Of a stretch of 64,000 nucleotides of DNA, positions 44,298-53,518 are shown piece after piece. The number at the start of each line of letters is the position of its first letter. Position 1 is the stretch's first letter. Below the pieces are notes generated by a model, which worked only from the letters and a program-made list of their open reading frames with translations, searched no databases and had not been told where the DNA came from. This DNA comes from Antarcticimicrobium sediminis (GTDB lineage Bacteria; Pseudomonadota; Alphaproteobacteria; Rhodobacterales; Rhodobacteraceae). A program made the position numbers and the translations under genes. The DNA lies in NCBI RefSeq assembly GCF_004348975.1, contig NZ_SMFP01000001.1, positions 8,701 to 72,700 of the forward strand, read 5' to 3'.

Positions 44298-44321
44298 GGT
44301 ATACCACTTTGGTGGACCAAA
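44298..44321. promoter_or_regulatory. candidate GntR operators
   Basis: Two exact dyads lie in the gntR-lyase gap: GGTATACC (44298-44305) and TTTGGT-GG-ACCAAA (44308-44321). FCD-type GntR regulators often bind GGTATACC-like or TGGT-ACCA dyads. The second lies just before the GGGGGGAGG ribosome site of the lyase gene, a good place for repression. Confidence 0.5.
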
Positions 44322-44347
44322 TCAACAGTTTTGGGGGGAGGAAACGA

Positions 44348-45310
44348 ATGCCGCATCAAAAGGTGCAAGGGTTCCCCGAAAAGGTCCGGATCGTCGAAGT
44401 AGGCCCGCGCGACGGCCTGCAAGCATGGCCGGACCCGGTGAGCACGGAAACGAAGATCGAACTCATAAACAGGCTGATCAATGCCGGTGTCCCTCAGCTC
44501 GAGGTGACCTCCTTTGTTGCGCCGCGCGCGGTTCCGCAAATGGCGGATGCTGCAGAGGTGATGGCCGCGATTGATCGAGGCAAAGGTGCCGAGCTTACCG
44601 CCTTGGTGCCCAATGCAAGGGGAGCAGAACGCGCCATCGCAGCCGGAATCGATGCGATGGTTTTCTTCCTTTCGGCCTCTGAGAGTCACAATCAAGCCAA
44701 TGTGAACAGCTCACGCGACCTATCCCTGGTCGCCGCAGCCGAGATTGCCCGCCTTGGAGAACAAGCGGGAATTCCGGTTTACGGTGCCATCGCGACGGCC
44801 TTTGGGTGCCCTTTCGAAGGCAATGTGCCTGTTGCCGACATCGTGCAGATTGCCAAGGCCTATGGCGACATGGGGATCAACAAGATCAGCCTTGGCGATA
44901 CCACCGGAATGGCGACCCCCGCTCTGGTTCAGGAACGCTGCCGCGCCCTCGCTCAACAGGTGCCGGACGCGGATGTCGCGCTGCATTTCCACAACACACG
45001 CGGGGTTGGGCTGGCCTGTGCCTACGCGGGTCTTCTGGAAGGGATCACACGCTATGAGGCAAGCATTGCCGGGATTGGCGGTTGCCCGTTTGCCCCCGGG
45101 GCAACCGGAAACATCTGCACTGAAGACCTCGTCTACATGTTGCAAGAAAGTGGTATTGCGACCGGGATCGATCTTGAAAACCTCATCGAGGTCGCGCGCT
45201 GGACAGAAAACCAGCTTGGCCGCGCCCTTCCCGGGCAGGTCATGAAAGCCGGGCCGCGTCTCAGGTTGCGCGACCGTCAGGAAGTCCGCAGCGCAAGCGG
45301 GCGCGCCTGA
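44348..45310 (+). CDS. HMG-CoA lyase-like enzyme
   Basis: This 320-residue TIM-barrel enzyme belongs to the HMGL-like family. The active-site start is VGPRDGLQ (18-25). The metal-binding LHFHNTRG and the lyase signature SIAGIGGCPFAPGATGN, with its catalytic cysteine, are intact. True members split 3-hydroxy-3-methylglutaryl-CoA to acetoacetate and acetyl-CoA; relatives act on citramalyl-type CoA esters. Start at 44348 with GGGGGGAGG upstream. No leucine-degradation genes are nearby. The adjacent CoA-transferase suggests that a free acid is activated first. Confidence 0.88.
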   Translation: MPHQKVQGFPEKVRIVEVGPRDGLQAWPDPVSTETKIELINRLINAGVPQLEVTSFVAPRAVPQMADAAEVMAAIDRGKGAELTALVPNARGAERAIAAGIDAMVFFLSASESHNQANVNSSRDLSLVAAAEIARLGEQAGIPVYGAIATAFGCPFEGNVPVADIVQIAKAYGDMGINKISLGDTTGMATPALVQERCRALAQQVPDADVALHFHNTRGVGLACAYAGLLEGITRYEASIAGIGGCPFAPGATGNICTEDLVYMLQESGIATGIDLENLIEVARWTENQLGRALPGQVMKAGPRLRLRDRQEVRSASGRA

Positions 45311-46479
45311 TGGGACAGGAGCCGTCTCCTCCGCTGGACGGGGTGCGCGTGATCGACCTGACGCGCATCTTGTCCGGACCTTTCTGCTCCATGCTGCTGG
45401 GCGACATGGGGGCGGATGTCATCAAGATCGAAAGCCTGGCCGGCGACCCCGTGCGCCAACAGGGCCACCACAAAAACGGGCTCTCCTGGTATTTTGCAAG
45501 TTTCAACAGAAACAAGAAATCCGTTGTCCTCGACCTGTATAGCCGCGACGGAAAGGCCGCGTTGGAAGACCTGCTGCGCGACGCGGATGTGCTGGTTGAA
45601 AACTTTCGCCCCGGCGTGATGGACAAGATGGGGTTTTCACAGGCCCATCTGGAGGAAATCAACCCCCGCCTCGTGACGGCCAGCATCAATGGGTATGGCA
45701 GCGAGGGGCCATATACGGATCGCCCTGCCTTTGACTTCATTGCCCAGGCCATGAGTGGCTTCATGAGCGTCAATGGAGCCGACGACAGCCAGCCCATTCG
45801 CGCCGCTCAGCCTGTTTCAGACCTGATTGCCGGGCTCTACACGGCATTTGGCATCGTCTCAGCCCTGCGCGGTCGTGACCGGGACGGACAGGGGCAACAT
45901 GTCGAAACGGCAATGGTGAACAGTGCCCTCAGCTTTATGGCCTATCTGGCATCAGAGCACTTTGTGACCGGCAAGAACCCGGCCCGAACCGGGAATGATC
46001 ATCCGCTTGTGGCCCCCTACGGTCTCTATGCAACAGCCGATGGGCAAATTGCCATTGCCCCTTCGAACGAACAGATATTGCAGAAGCTTCTGAATGAGAT
46101 CGGCTTGCCGAACCTGCTGCTGGATGCGCGTTTTGACGACAACGCGAAGCGGTTTGCGCAACGGCAGGAACTGCATGATATCCTTGATGCGGCCCTTGCA
46201 TCAGACACCCTGGACAATTGGATTCAACGGCTGAACAAAGCTGGCGTGCCCGCTGGAAAAGTCCAAACTCTGCAAGACGTGTTTTCCGATCCTCAGATCA
46301 TCGCTCAGGACATGGCGATCGGTGTTCCCCACGGAAAACATGGCAACGTTCGAATGCTCGGGTTCCCTGTCAAACTGGGCCGAACGCCCTGCAAAGCCCG
46401 TTTGCCTGCCCCGGAACTGGGCGAGCATACGGAAGAAATCCTCCGCAGCGTCAAGAGTGCATCCACCACATCAAACTGA
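45310..46479 (+). CDS. class III CoA-transferase (CaiB/BaiF family)
   Basis: This 389-residue protein has the family III start LDGVRVIDLTRILSGPFCSMLLGDMGADVIKIE. The catalytic aspartate lies in RPAFDFIAQAMSG, and the ENFRPGVMDKMG block is also present. Such enzymes move CoA between carboxylic acids. The ATG overlaps the lyase stop by one base (TGATG), so expression is coupled. In this context it would make the CoA ester that the lyase cleaves. Confidence 0.9.
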   Translation: MGQEPSPPLDGVRVIDLTRILSGPFCSMLLGDMGADVIKIESLAGDPVRQQGHHKNGLSWYFASFNRNKKSVVLDLYSRDGKAALEDLLRDADVLVENFRPGVMDKMGFSQAHLEEINPRLVTASINGYGSEGPYTDRPAFDFIAQAMSGFMSVNGADDSQPIRAAQPVSDLIAGLYTAFGIVSALRGRDRDGQGQHVETAMVNSALSFMAYLASEHFVTGKNPARTGNDHPLVAPYGLYATADGQIAIAPSNEQILQKLLNEIGLPNLLLDARFDDNAKRFAQRQELHDILDAALASDTLDNWIQRLNKAGVPAGKVQTLQDVFSDPQIIAQDMAIGVPHGKHGNVRMLGFPVKLGRTPCKARLPAPELGEHTEEILRSVKSASTTSN

Positions 46480-46640
46480 GGTGCCCTTGGTTTCCCGGCA
46501 ATTTCCGTGGTTGCCGCCCGTTGTATCTGGAACAGTCCTGAAAGCCATGCCCGGTGATTCCGATGCATCGCTTTTGACATCAAGCCCCCCGTTTTTGGGG
46601 GTATTGTGATCGCTTTTACAAAGCGCCCAGGTGGCGGGCG

Positions 46641-47225
46641 TCAAGCATCCAGTTCGGCATCCCAATATAGAAAATCCATCCAGCTTTCGTGCAGGTGGTT
46701 GGGCGGGAACTTGCGCCCGGTATTGCGCATTTCTTCGGCGCCGGGGCGGCGTGGTGGGCGGCGCAGGGACATGCCCGCGCGGTGCAGTGATTTGGAGCCC
46801 TTTTTCAGGTTGCACGGAGAGCAGGCCGCGACGACATTCTCCCAACTTGTCACCCCACCCGCGGCGCGCGGCACCACGTGATCAAAGGTCAGATCGCCCT
46901 TGGCGCCACAGTATTGGCAGCGGAACTGGTCCCTCAGAAATAAATTAAAGCGCGTGAAGGCCACGCGCTTTTGAGGTTTAACATAATCTTTCAGGACGAC
47001 GACGCTGGGCATCCTGATCGTGGTACTGGGACTGTGCACGAACTCGTCGTATTCGGCGACGATATCCACCCGGTCCAGCCAGGCCGCCTTGACCGCCTCC
47101 TGCCAAGACCACAGCGACAAGGGGTAATACGAGAGCGGCCGGTAATCCGCGTTCAGAACCAAGGCCGGGTGCTGTTTCAGCGCCCCCGGTTCGCGCACAA
47201 AATCCGATCTGAAATCGCCGTCCAT
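46641..47225 (-). CDS. HNH endonuclease family protein
   Basis: This 194-residue protein carries an HNH motif with zinc cysteines: CQYCG, then LTFDHVVPRAAGG (catalytic histidine), and ENVVAACSPCNLKKG. The N-terminal half (ALVLNADYRPLSYYPLSLWSWQEAV) is typical of a widespread chromosomal alphaproteobacterial HNH family rather than of homing endonucleases. The biological role is not settled. Confidence 0.88.
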   Translation of the reverse strand: MDGDFRSDFVREPGALKQHPALVLNADYRPLSYYPLSLWSWQEAVKAAWLDRVDIVAEYDEFVHSPSTTIRMPSVVVLKDYVKPQKRVAFTRFNLFLRDQFRCQYCGAKGDLTFDHVVPRAAGGVTSWENVVAACSPCNLKKGSKSLHRAGMSLRRPPRRPGAEEMRNTGRKFPPNHLHESWMDFLYWDAELDA

Positions 47226-47496
47226 CGCGTAACACCACCCTCGCCCTGACTACTCATTTCGAGAGACCAGAGCGGGGAGCCCCCGCCCCAGTCGTGATTC
47301 GACTATATATCGCGGTTGATCGCTGACAAGCCCAGAGTATCCACCACATGTCGCAGGCTGGATACGCTGCCCGAATGACAGGCGGATGACAGGACTCCCC
47401 AAAGCCCGCGATTCGTCGCAAAGCCGGTTATAAAGCCAGTCACAAAGCCGACGACGCGCCGTTTCCTTTTCGCGAGACCTGCGCTAGGGCGAAGGC

Positions 47497-48087
47497 ATGA
47501 CCAGGCTGATCCGTTTCAACAAACCCTTTGACGTCCTGCCCCAGTTCACCGACCGGGGCAGCGCGGACGGTCCGCGCCGCACGCTGTCGGATTTCATTGA
47601 CGTGCCCGGCGTCTATCCCGCCGGACGGCTTGACCGCGACAGCGAGGGGCTGATGCTGTTGACCGATGACGGGCGATTGCAGGCGCGCATTTCTGATCCG
47701 CGCCACAAGATGGAAAAGACCTATTTCGTGCAGGTCGAAGGCATCCCGGACGAGGCCGCGCTCAAAGCCCTGCGCGACGGTGTCGATCTCAAGGACGGGC
47801 GCACACGCCCCGCCGGGGCGCGCCGGATCGACACGCCGCCGGATCTGTGGCCGCGCACCCCACCGATCCGGGTGCGCAAAAGCGTGCCGGATTGCTGGAT
47901 CGAACTGACGCTGCGCGAAGGACGCAACCGACAGGTGCGAAGAATGACGGCGGCGGTGTGCCACCCCACCCTGCGGCTGATCCGCTGGCGCATCGGGCCG
48001 TGGTCGCTGGACGGTCTGGCGCTGGGAACATGGGGCGATCTGACACCGCAGATTGGCCCGGTCGGGCGCCGCAAGCCGCGACACTGA
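47497..48087 (+). CDS. rluE: 23S rRNA pseudouridine synthase, RluE type
   Basis: This 196-residue enzyme of the RsuA/RluE family isomerises a uridine in 23S rRNA. The catalytic aspartate is in [17 protein letters not shown], and the [13 protein letters not shown] and [10 protein letters not shown] blocks are intact. It has no S4 domain and begins directly with [11 protein letters not shown], as RluE does. Confidence 0.9.
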   Translation: MTRLIRFNKPFDVLPQFTDRGSADGPRRTLSDFIDVPGVYPAGRLDRDSEGLMLLTDDGRLQARISDPRHKMEKTYFVQVEGIPDEAALKALRDGVDLKDGRTRPAGARRIDTPPDLWPRTPPIRVRKSVPDCWIELTLREGRNRQVRRMTAAVCHPTLRLIRWRIGPWSLDGLALGTWGDLTPQIGPVGRRKPRH

Positions 48088-48135
48088 CCGACCGGCTCCT
48101 GCCCCACGCCCCCTCTGAAACCGCCTGTTGCGGCG

Positions 48136-48801
48136 TCAGAAATTCAGCTTGTCGCGCAGAAACGCCAGCGCCACGCTCAGACCATCGGGGGCAATGCCGT
48201 GGCCGGTGCCCTTTTCGATATGGGCAAAGACCTCTTTGAAACCGGCCTCCTGCAACGCCTCGGCGGCCTCGGGCAGCGATTGCGGCGGCACCACGTCATC
48301 CTGATCGCCATGAACCAGCAGGATCGGCATACGGCTGACCACCTCGTCTTTCAGGCCTTCGCCGTCCAGCAACCGACCCGAAAAGGCGACGATACCGGCC
48401 ACCGGATCCTCACGCCGGGGGGCGACATGCAGGCTCATCATAGAACCCTGCGAAAACCCCACCAGCGCCACCTGTTCCGGCAACACGTCTTCATCCACCA
48501 TCAGCGCGTCGAGAAAGGCGTTGATATCGGCGACGGCGGCTTGCAGCCCCCGCTCGGCCTCTTCCTCGGACGAGCCGTCGATCCAGGGGATCGGGAACCA
48601 CTGAAAGCCGAACGGCGCGCCGGCGCAGCTTTCAGGCGCATCAGGCGCCACGAACAGCGTATCGGGCAAATGCTCCCCCAGCGGATCCGCCAACCCCAGC
48701 AGATCGGCGCCATTGGCACCATAGCCATGCAGAAATACCACGACCGAGCGTGTCGTGCCCGAAATCGGGTCCTTGCGGCCAGCGTTCAAAACACGAGTCA
48801 T
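48136..48801 (-). CDS. phospholipase/carboxylesterase (alpha/beta hydrolase)
   Basis: This 221-residue hydrolase has the nucleophile serine in GFSQGSMM, the oxyanion segment VVFLHGYGANG, an aspartate in VHGDQDDVVP and the histidine in GTGHGI. It resembles the YpfH/Est-type small carboxylesterases. The ATG at 48801 overlaps the alkA stop by 4 bp, so it is in the same transcript. Confidence 0.88.
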   Translation of the reverse strand: MTRVLNAGRKDPISGTTRSVVVFLHGYGANGADLLGLADPLGEHLPDTLFVAPDAPESCAGAPFGFQWFPIPWIDGSSEEEAERGLQAAVADINAFLDALMVDEDVLPEQVALVGFSQGSMMSLHVAPRREDPVAGIVAFSGRLLDGEGLKDEVVSRMPILLVHGDQDDVVPPQSLPEAAEALQEAGFKEVFAHIEKGTGHGIAPDGLSVALAFLRDKLNF

Positions 48802-49430
48802 CTGATCCCTTCCCTGTCTTTTGCCACCCGGTAATAGGCCCAGAGCAGACGCGCCGCAACCGAGCGCCAAGGCGCCCAATCCTCGGCCATCTGGCGCAGC
48901 GCGCGGTCGCGCGGACGCTCGGGCAGATCGAACAGCAGGCGCGCGGATTCCTGCAACGCCAGATCGCCCGAGGCAAAGACATCGGCGCGGCCAAGGCTGA
49001 ACATGGCATAGATCTCGGCGGTCCAGATGCCGATGCCGGACACCTGTGTCATGGTCTCGATCACCTGCGTGGTCGGCGCGGTTCGCAGCGCGGCAAAGTC
49101 GAGCCGCGCCTCGGCCAGCGCGCGGGCATAGCGGATCTTTTGCCGACTAAGGCCAACGGCGCGCAGATCATCGTCGCTGGCCCACTGAATCTTGCGCGGG
49201 CCGGTCAGGCGCGCGTCCGTCATCCGGCCCCAGATCGCAGTGGCGGAGGCAACGCTTACCTGCTGGCTGACGATCGCCGAGAGCAATTGCGCAAACCCGT
49301 CCGGGCGACGGCGCAGCGGTAAAGGGCCGGTCTGCTCCAGCGCCGAAGCAAAGCGCGCATCGCGCGCAGCAAGCCAGGCCGCGCCCTCGGCCACGCAGGC
49401 GTCTGTTTCGATGATCCGTCCCACGTTCAT
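48798..49430 (-). CDS. alkA: DNA-3-methyladenine glycosylase II
   Basis: This 210-residue HhH-GPD glycosylase removes alkylated purines. The hairpin TQVSGIGIWTAEIYAMF is followed by the catalytic aspartate in VFASGDLAL. It is the short form without the N-terminal AlkA domain. The start at 49430 gives MNVGRIIETD. It is translationally coupled with the downstream esterase. Confidence 0.9.
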   Translation of the reverse strand: MNVGRIIETDACVAEGAAWLAARDARFASALEQTGPLPLRRRPDGFAQLLSAIVSQQVSVASATAIWGRMTDARLTGPRKIQWASDDDLRAVGLSRQKIRYARALAEARLDFAALRTAPTTQVIETMTQVSGIGIWTAEIYAMFSLGRADVFASGDLALQESARLLFDLPERPRDRALRQMAEDWAPWRSVAARLLWAYYRVAKDREGIR

Positions 49431-49505
49431 GCCCGAACCATAGGAAATGCACCGGGCCGCGCAAGCCATCTTGTGCCGCTTCACATTCAACGTTACGCAA
49501 GCGTC

Positions 49506-50726
49506 ATGCATGATATTGACGATACCAAGGCCAAGCGCAATGTGGCCGTTCTAGTCGCCGCCCAAGCCATTCTGGGTGCGCAGATGCCAATGATTTTCAC
49601 CGTCGGCGGACTGGCGGGCCAATCTCTGGCGAGCAATGCCTGTCTGGCCACGCTGCCGATCTCGCTGATCGTGCTGGGCTCGATGCTGTCGGCCACACCG
49701 GTTTCGGCCATCATGCAGAAATGGGGCCGCCGCGCCGGCTTTCTGCTGGGCGCCACGGGCGGAGCCGTCGGCGGCGCGGTCGGGGCCTATGGGCTGTATC
49801 TCGGCTCGTTCCCGGTGTTCCTTCTGGGCAGTTTCCTGACCGGATTGTACATGAGCGCGCAGGGCTTCTATCGCTTTGCCGCCGCCGATACCGCCTCGGA
49901 CGCCTTTCGCCCCAAGGCGATTTCCTATGTCATGGCCGGGGGGCTGTTGTCGGCGGTGATCGGGCCGCAGCTGGTCAAGGTCACGTCGCAGGCAATGGTG
50001 ATCCCCTTTCTCGGCACCTATCTGACGGTGATCGGGGTCAATGTGGTCGGCTCGCTGCTGTTCCTCTTCCTCAAGATCCCGAAACCCCGCCCCCCGGCGG
50101 CCGACGCGCCAAGGGGACGGACCCGGTGGGAGCTGCTGACCACGCCGCGTATTCTGGTCGCGGTGATCTGCGCCATGGTCTCCTATGCGCTGATGAATCT
50201 GGTAATGACATCGACCCCGCTGGCGGTGGTCGGCTGTGGCTATAATCAGGGCAACGCGGCGGATGTGGTGACCAGCCATGTGCTGGCGATGTATATCCCC
50301 TCGTTCTTCACCGGCCATCTGATCGCCCGCTTCGGCGTCGAAAAGATCATGGCCGCCGGGCTCGCCATTCTGGCCAGTGCCGGGGTCGTCGCGCTGAACG
50401 GGGTCGATCTGGGGAACTTCTTTTTCGCGCTGGTGCTGCTGGGCGTCGGCTGGAACTTTGGGTTCATCGGCGCCACCACCATGCTGGCGGGCGCGCATCA
50501 TTCGCATGAACGTGGCCGGATGCAGGGGCTGAACGACCTGCTGGTGTTTGGCGGCGTCACCATGGCCTCGCTGGCGTCGGGCGGGTTGATGAACTGCTCA
50601 GGCGGCACCGCACAAGAGGGCTGGACCGCCGTGAACATGGCGATGGCCCCCTTCCTGATGCTGGCGGGCGGCGCGCTGCTGTGGCTGATGTTCCAGCCTG
50701 AACAAGGGCGCGAAGACACGGCCTGA
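49506..50726 (+). CDS. major facilitator superfamily transporter
   Basis: This 406-residue protein has about 12 helices and the MFS loop 2-3 signature SAIMQKWGRRAGFLLGA. The middle loop is basic (RGRTRWELL), and a second GHLIARFG block begins the C-terminal half. I prefer the ATG at 49506 (MHDIDDTKAKRN) to an earlier start with no family character. The substrate is unknown. Confidence 0.87.
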   Translation: MHDIDDTKAKRNVAVLVAAQAILGAQMPMIFTVGGLAGQSLASNACLATLPISLIVLGSMLSATPVSAIMQKWGRRAGFLLGATGGAVGGAVGAYGLYLGSFPVFLLGSFLTGLYMSAQGFYRFAAADTASDAFRPKAISYVMAGGLLSAVIGPQLVKVTSQAMVIPFLGTYLTVIGVNVVGSLLFLFLKIPKPRPPAADAPRGRTRWELLTTPRILVAVICAMVSYALMNLVMTSTPLAVVGCGYNQGNAADVVTSHVLAMYIPSFFTGHLIARFGVEKIMAAGLAILASAGVVALNGVDLGNFFFALVLLGVGWNFGFIGATTMLAGAHHSHERGRMQGLNDLLVFGGVTMASLASGGLMNCSGGTAQEGWTAVNMAMAPFLMLAGGALLWLMFQPEQGREDTA

Positions 50727-50769
50727 CTGCTTGATGAAGCAAAGACGGTGCGGCGCGCCCTGCGCCGCG

Positions 50770-51549
50770 CTACCAGCGCCCCGAGGCCGCCCGCGCCATC
50801 AGCGACAGCCGCTTGCGCGCCTCGCTCTGGCCCAAGGCCCCCGTAGCAACCCGGGTGGGATCATCGCGCACCTGCCGCAGGATCACCCCGGCCTGCCACC
50901 CCGACAACAGCGCCGGCCGCGCCTGTGGTGAGATCGCCCCGCGCTGACGACGGGCCCGCGACAGGCGATCAAGCCCCTGTTCCGCCAGACCGCGCAACGC
51001 TGCGGGCCGCCCATCCAGAAACGGAATGCGGCCGCGCGCCTCAAGCCCGGGCACGGCGCAGAACCAGTTGGCCAGCCCTGCCGCGAAGCCAAAATCGCGC
51101 ACCACCTGCTCGTCGGCCTCGCCCAGAGCGCGAGCCGCAGCCCACATCAGGCTGCCAGAGCTGTGATCGATATAGCGGTCGAAATGCGCCTCGTCCTCGA
51201 ACGGGTCTTTATAGATATCCCAACGCCTTACGGCGATATACTCATCCAAAGTCTTAGCTTGATCCGGGCTCAAAATCCCGGCCAGCGGGCTGACGACCTC
51301 ATGGCGGCGCACCGCAGCGGCAGCGGCGATTTCTTCCAGTGCATCGCGCCACCACTGCAACCGCATCTCGGCGATCATCGCCTCTTGCGTGACCCAAGGC
51401 GCGCGCGACACCTCGACATTCATCGCGAACAGCGGGAACAGCACCGCCCGCGCCGGTGGCGGGGCGGCCATGGCGGCGAGAAAGCGGTCGGGGTCGCCGC
51501 GCTGCACCAGCCCGGCGCAGGCCGCCAGATCGTCAGTGGAGACGGTCAA
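50770..51549 (-). CDS. squalene/phytoene synthase-like protein (NDUFAF6-like)
   Basis: This 259-residue protein has the fold of trans-isoprenoid synthases (VQRGDPDRFLAAMAAPPPAR, MRLQWWRDALEEI), but the aspartate-rich prenyl-diphosphate sites are degenerate. It resembles the alphaproteobacterial relatives of NDUFAF6, a complex I assembly factor. The start is TTG at 51549, and no ATG exists before the conserved region. It overlaps the preceding small ORF (TTGA), so the two appear coupled. Confidence 0.83.
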   Translation of the reverse strand: MTVSTDDLAACAGLVQRGDPDRFLAAMAAPPPARAVLFPLFAMNVEVSRAPWVTQEAMIAEMRLQWWRDALEEIAAAAAVRRHEVVSPLAGILSPDQAKTLDEYIAVRRWDIYKDPFEDEAHFDRYIDHSSGSLMWAAARALGEADEQVVRDFGFAAGLANWFCAVPGLEARGRIPFLDGRPAALRGLAEQGLDRLSRARRQRGAISPQARPALLSGWQAGVILRQVRDDPTRVATGALGQSEARKRLSLMARAASGRW

Positions 51550-51722
51550 GAGAATGCCCCACCAGCGCGACCGTTGGCCGGGGGTATGGCGGCATAAATC
51601 GTCTTATCCAAACCAAGAAGAAGATCAGGTAACACATTGATATCAAGCATATAGTCACCCCTTAGTGAAACGGAAACCTCGTACCGGGCAAGCTGTGCGT
51701 CGCCCGGCGGGGTCTGTGTCAT
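51546..51722 (-). CDS. 58-residue ORF between cimA and the squalene-synthase-like gene
   Basis: The ORF starts at an ATG that overlaps the cimA stop (ATGA) and ends overlapping the TTG of the next gene (TTGA). It reads MTQTPPGDAQLARYEVSVS and then LDINVLPDLLLGLDKTIYAAIP. I recognise no family. The precise overlaps on both sides argue that it is translated or that its reading relays ribosomes to the next gene. Confidence 0.5.
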   Translation of the reverse strand: MTQTPPGDAQLARYEVSVSLRGDYMLDINVLPDLLLGLDKTIYAAIPPANGRAGGAFS

Positions 51723-53395
51723 ACCTCCGCTACCGTCCCGGTCGCCTCGAGCGCCGGGGTATCGCGGATCAGCTTCCAGCGGATCGCGTCCAGCAACGCC
51801 TCGAAACTGGCATCGACGATGTTCGGGCTGACCCCCACGGTGGACCAACGCCGCCCCTCGCCGTCGGCGCTGTCGATGATGACACGGGTCACCGCCTCGG
51901 TGCCGCCTTGGGTGACGCGCACCTTGAAATCCACCAGTCGCATATCGTCGATGATGGCCTGATAGCGGCCCAGATCCTTGGACAGCGCCTTGGACAGGGC
52001 GTTGACCGGGCCGCGATCGCTGCCCTGCTCATCAACCGACTCGCTGACCGAAAGCTTCTTTTCCCCGTCCACCTTCACCACCACGACGGCCTCGGACAGG
52101 CTGACCACTTGGTTGTACTTGTTCTTGCGCCGCTCCACTGTCACCTTGTAGCGCTTGACCTCGAAAAACTCGGGCAGTTGCCCCAGCTCTTCGCGCGCCA
52201 GCAGCTCAAAGCTCGCCTGTGCGGTGTCATAGGCATAGCCTTCATCCTCGCGCGCCTTGATCCGATCCAGAATGCGGCCAAGGGCAGGATCGCGCGGCGC
52301 GACCTCCAGCCCGGCCTCGGACAGACGGCGGCGCAGGTTGGATTGCCCGGCCTGGTTCGACATCGGGATGATGCGGCTGTTGCCGACCAGATCGGGCAGG
52401 ATATGTTCATAGGTCGCCGGATCCTTGAGGATGGCGCTGGCATGCAGACCGGCCTTGTGGGCAAAGGCCGAGGCCCCGACATAGGGCGCCTGTTTCATCG
52501 GCACCCGATTCAGGATGTCATCAAGCATCCGCGACACCCGCGTCAGCCGCTTGAGCGCCTCCATCGTGATGCCCGTCTCCAGCGTGCTGGCATAGGGTTC
52601 CTTCAACAGCAGCGTCGGGATCAGCGAGGTCAGGTTGGCATTGCCGCAGCGTTCCCCCAGCCCGTTCAGCGTGCCCTGCACCTGCCGCACCCCGGCATCC
52701 ACCGCCGCAAGGGTGCAGGCTACCGCGTTCTCGGTGTCGTTGTGGGTATGGATACCAAGGGAGTCGCCGGGGATGCCGGCGGCAATCACCTTGGACACGA
52801 TGCCGGCCAGTTCGCCGGGCAGCGTGCCGCCATTGGTGTCGCACAGCACGATCCAGCGCGCGCCCGCCTCCTGCGCGGCGCGCAAGCAGTCCAGCGCATA
52901 GGCGGGGTTGGCCTTGTAGCCGTCGAAGAAATGCTCGGCATCGAACAGCGCCTCGCGCCCCTGCGTCCCGATATGGGCGATCGAAGCACCGATGTTTTCA
53001 AGGTTTTCCGCCAGCGTGATGCCGAGCGCGGTCTCGACGTGGTAATCATGGGTCTTGCCGACAAGACAGACCGAACCGGTGCCGGCGTTCATCACGGCGG
53101 CCAGCACATCATCATTCTCGGCCGAGCGTCCGGCGCGTTTGGTCATGCCAAAGGCGGTCAACCGGGCCTTTGTCGCCGGGGCCTCGTCGAAAAAGGCGCT
53201 GTCGGTGGGGTTGGCCCCGGGCCAGCCGCCCTCGATGTAATCGACGCCAAGGGCATCCAGCGCTTGGGCGATGCGGATCTTCTCGGGCGTGGAGAATTGC
53301 ACGCCTTGGGTCTGCTGCCCGTCGCGCAGGGTGGTGTCATAGATGTAGAGACGATCTTTAGACAGAGGGGCCTTCGACAGTGTGCCCTTAGACAT
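51719..53395 (-). CDS. cimA: (R)-citramalate synthase
   Basis: This 558-residue enzyme of the LeuA/CimA family condenses pyruvate and acetyl-CoA to citramalate for isoleucine synthesis. The catalytic barrel has DTTLRDGQQTQGVQ near residue 20, the metal motif GIHTHNDTENAVA and GLGERCGNANL. The C-terminal 130 residues form the LeuA regulatory domain. The length and the type 3 sequence style fit CimA rather than isopropylmalate synthase. It heads an operon with a small ORF and a squalene-synthase-like gene. Confidence 0.9.
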   Translation of the reverse strand: MSKGTLSKAPLSKDRLYIYDTTLRDGQQTQGVQFSTPEKIRIAQALDALGVDYIEGGWPGANPTDSAFFDEAPATKARLTAFGMTKRAGRSAENDDVLAAVMNAGTGSVCLVGKTHDYHVETALGITLAENLENIGASIAHIGTQGREALFDAEHFFDGYKANPAYALDCLRAAQEAGARWIVLCDTNGGTLPGELAGIVSKVIAAGIPGDSLGIHTHNDTENAVACTLAAVDAGVRQVQGTLNGLGERCGNANLTSLIPTLLLKEPYASTLETGITMEALKRLTRVSRMLDDILNRVPMKQAPYVGASAFAHKAGLHASAILKDPATYEHILPDLVGNSRIIPMSNQAGQSNLRRRLSEAGLEVAPRDPALGRILDRIKAREDEGYAYDTAQASFELLAREELGQLPEFFEVKRYKVTVERRKNKYNQVVSLSEAVVVVKVDGEKKLSVSESVDEQGSDRGPVNALSKALSKDLGRYQAIIDDMRLVDFKVRVTQGGTEAVTRVIIDSADGEGRRWSTVGVSPNIVDASFEALLDAIRWKLIRDTPALEATGTVAEV

Positions 53396-53518
53396 GATGC
53401 ATCTCCTCCTGCGGGTATTGCGTCTTTGGCCCGATCATGGCCCCCTTGCCCGCAACGCGGGCAGCGCCCGTCCCGCCCCCCCACGGGGCGCGGTGGTCTG
53501 ACTGTTGAGCAAGGCGTG

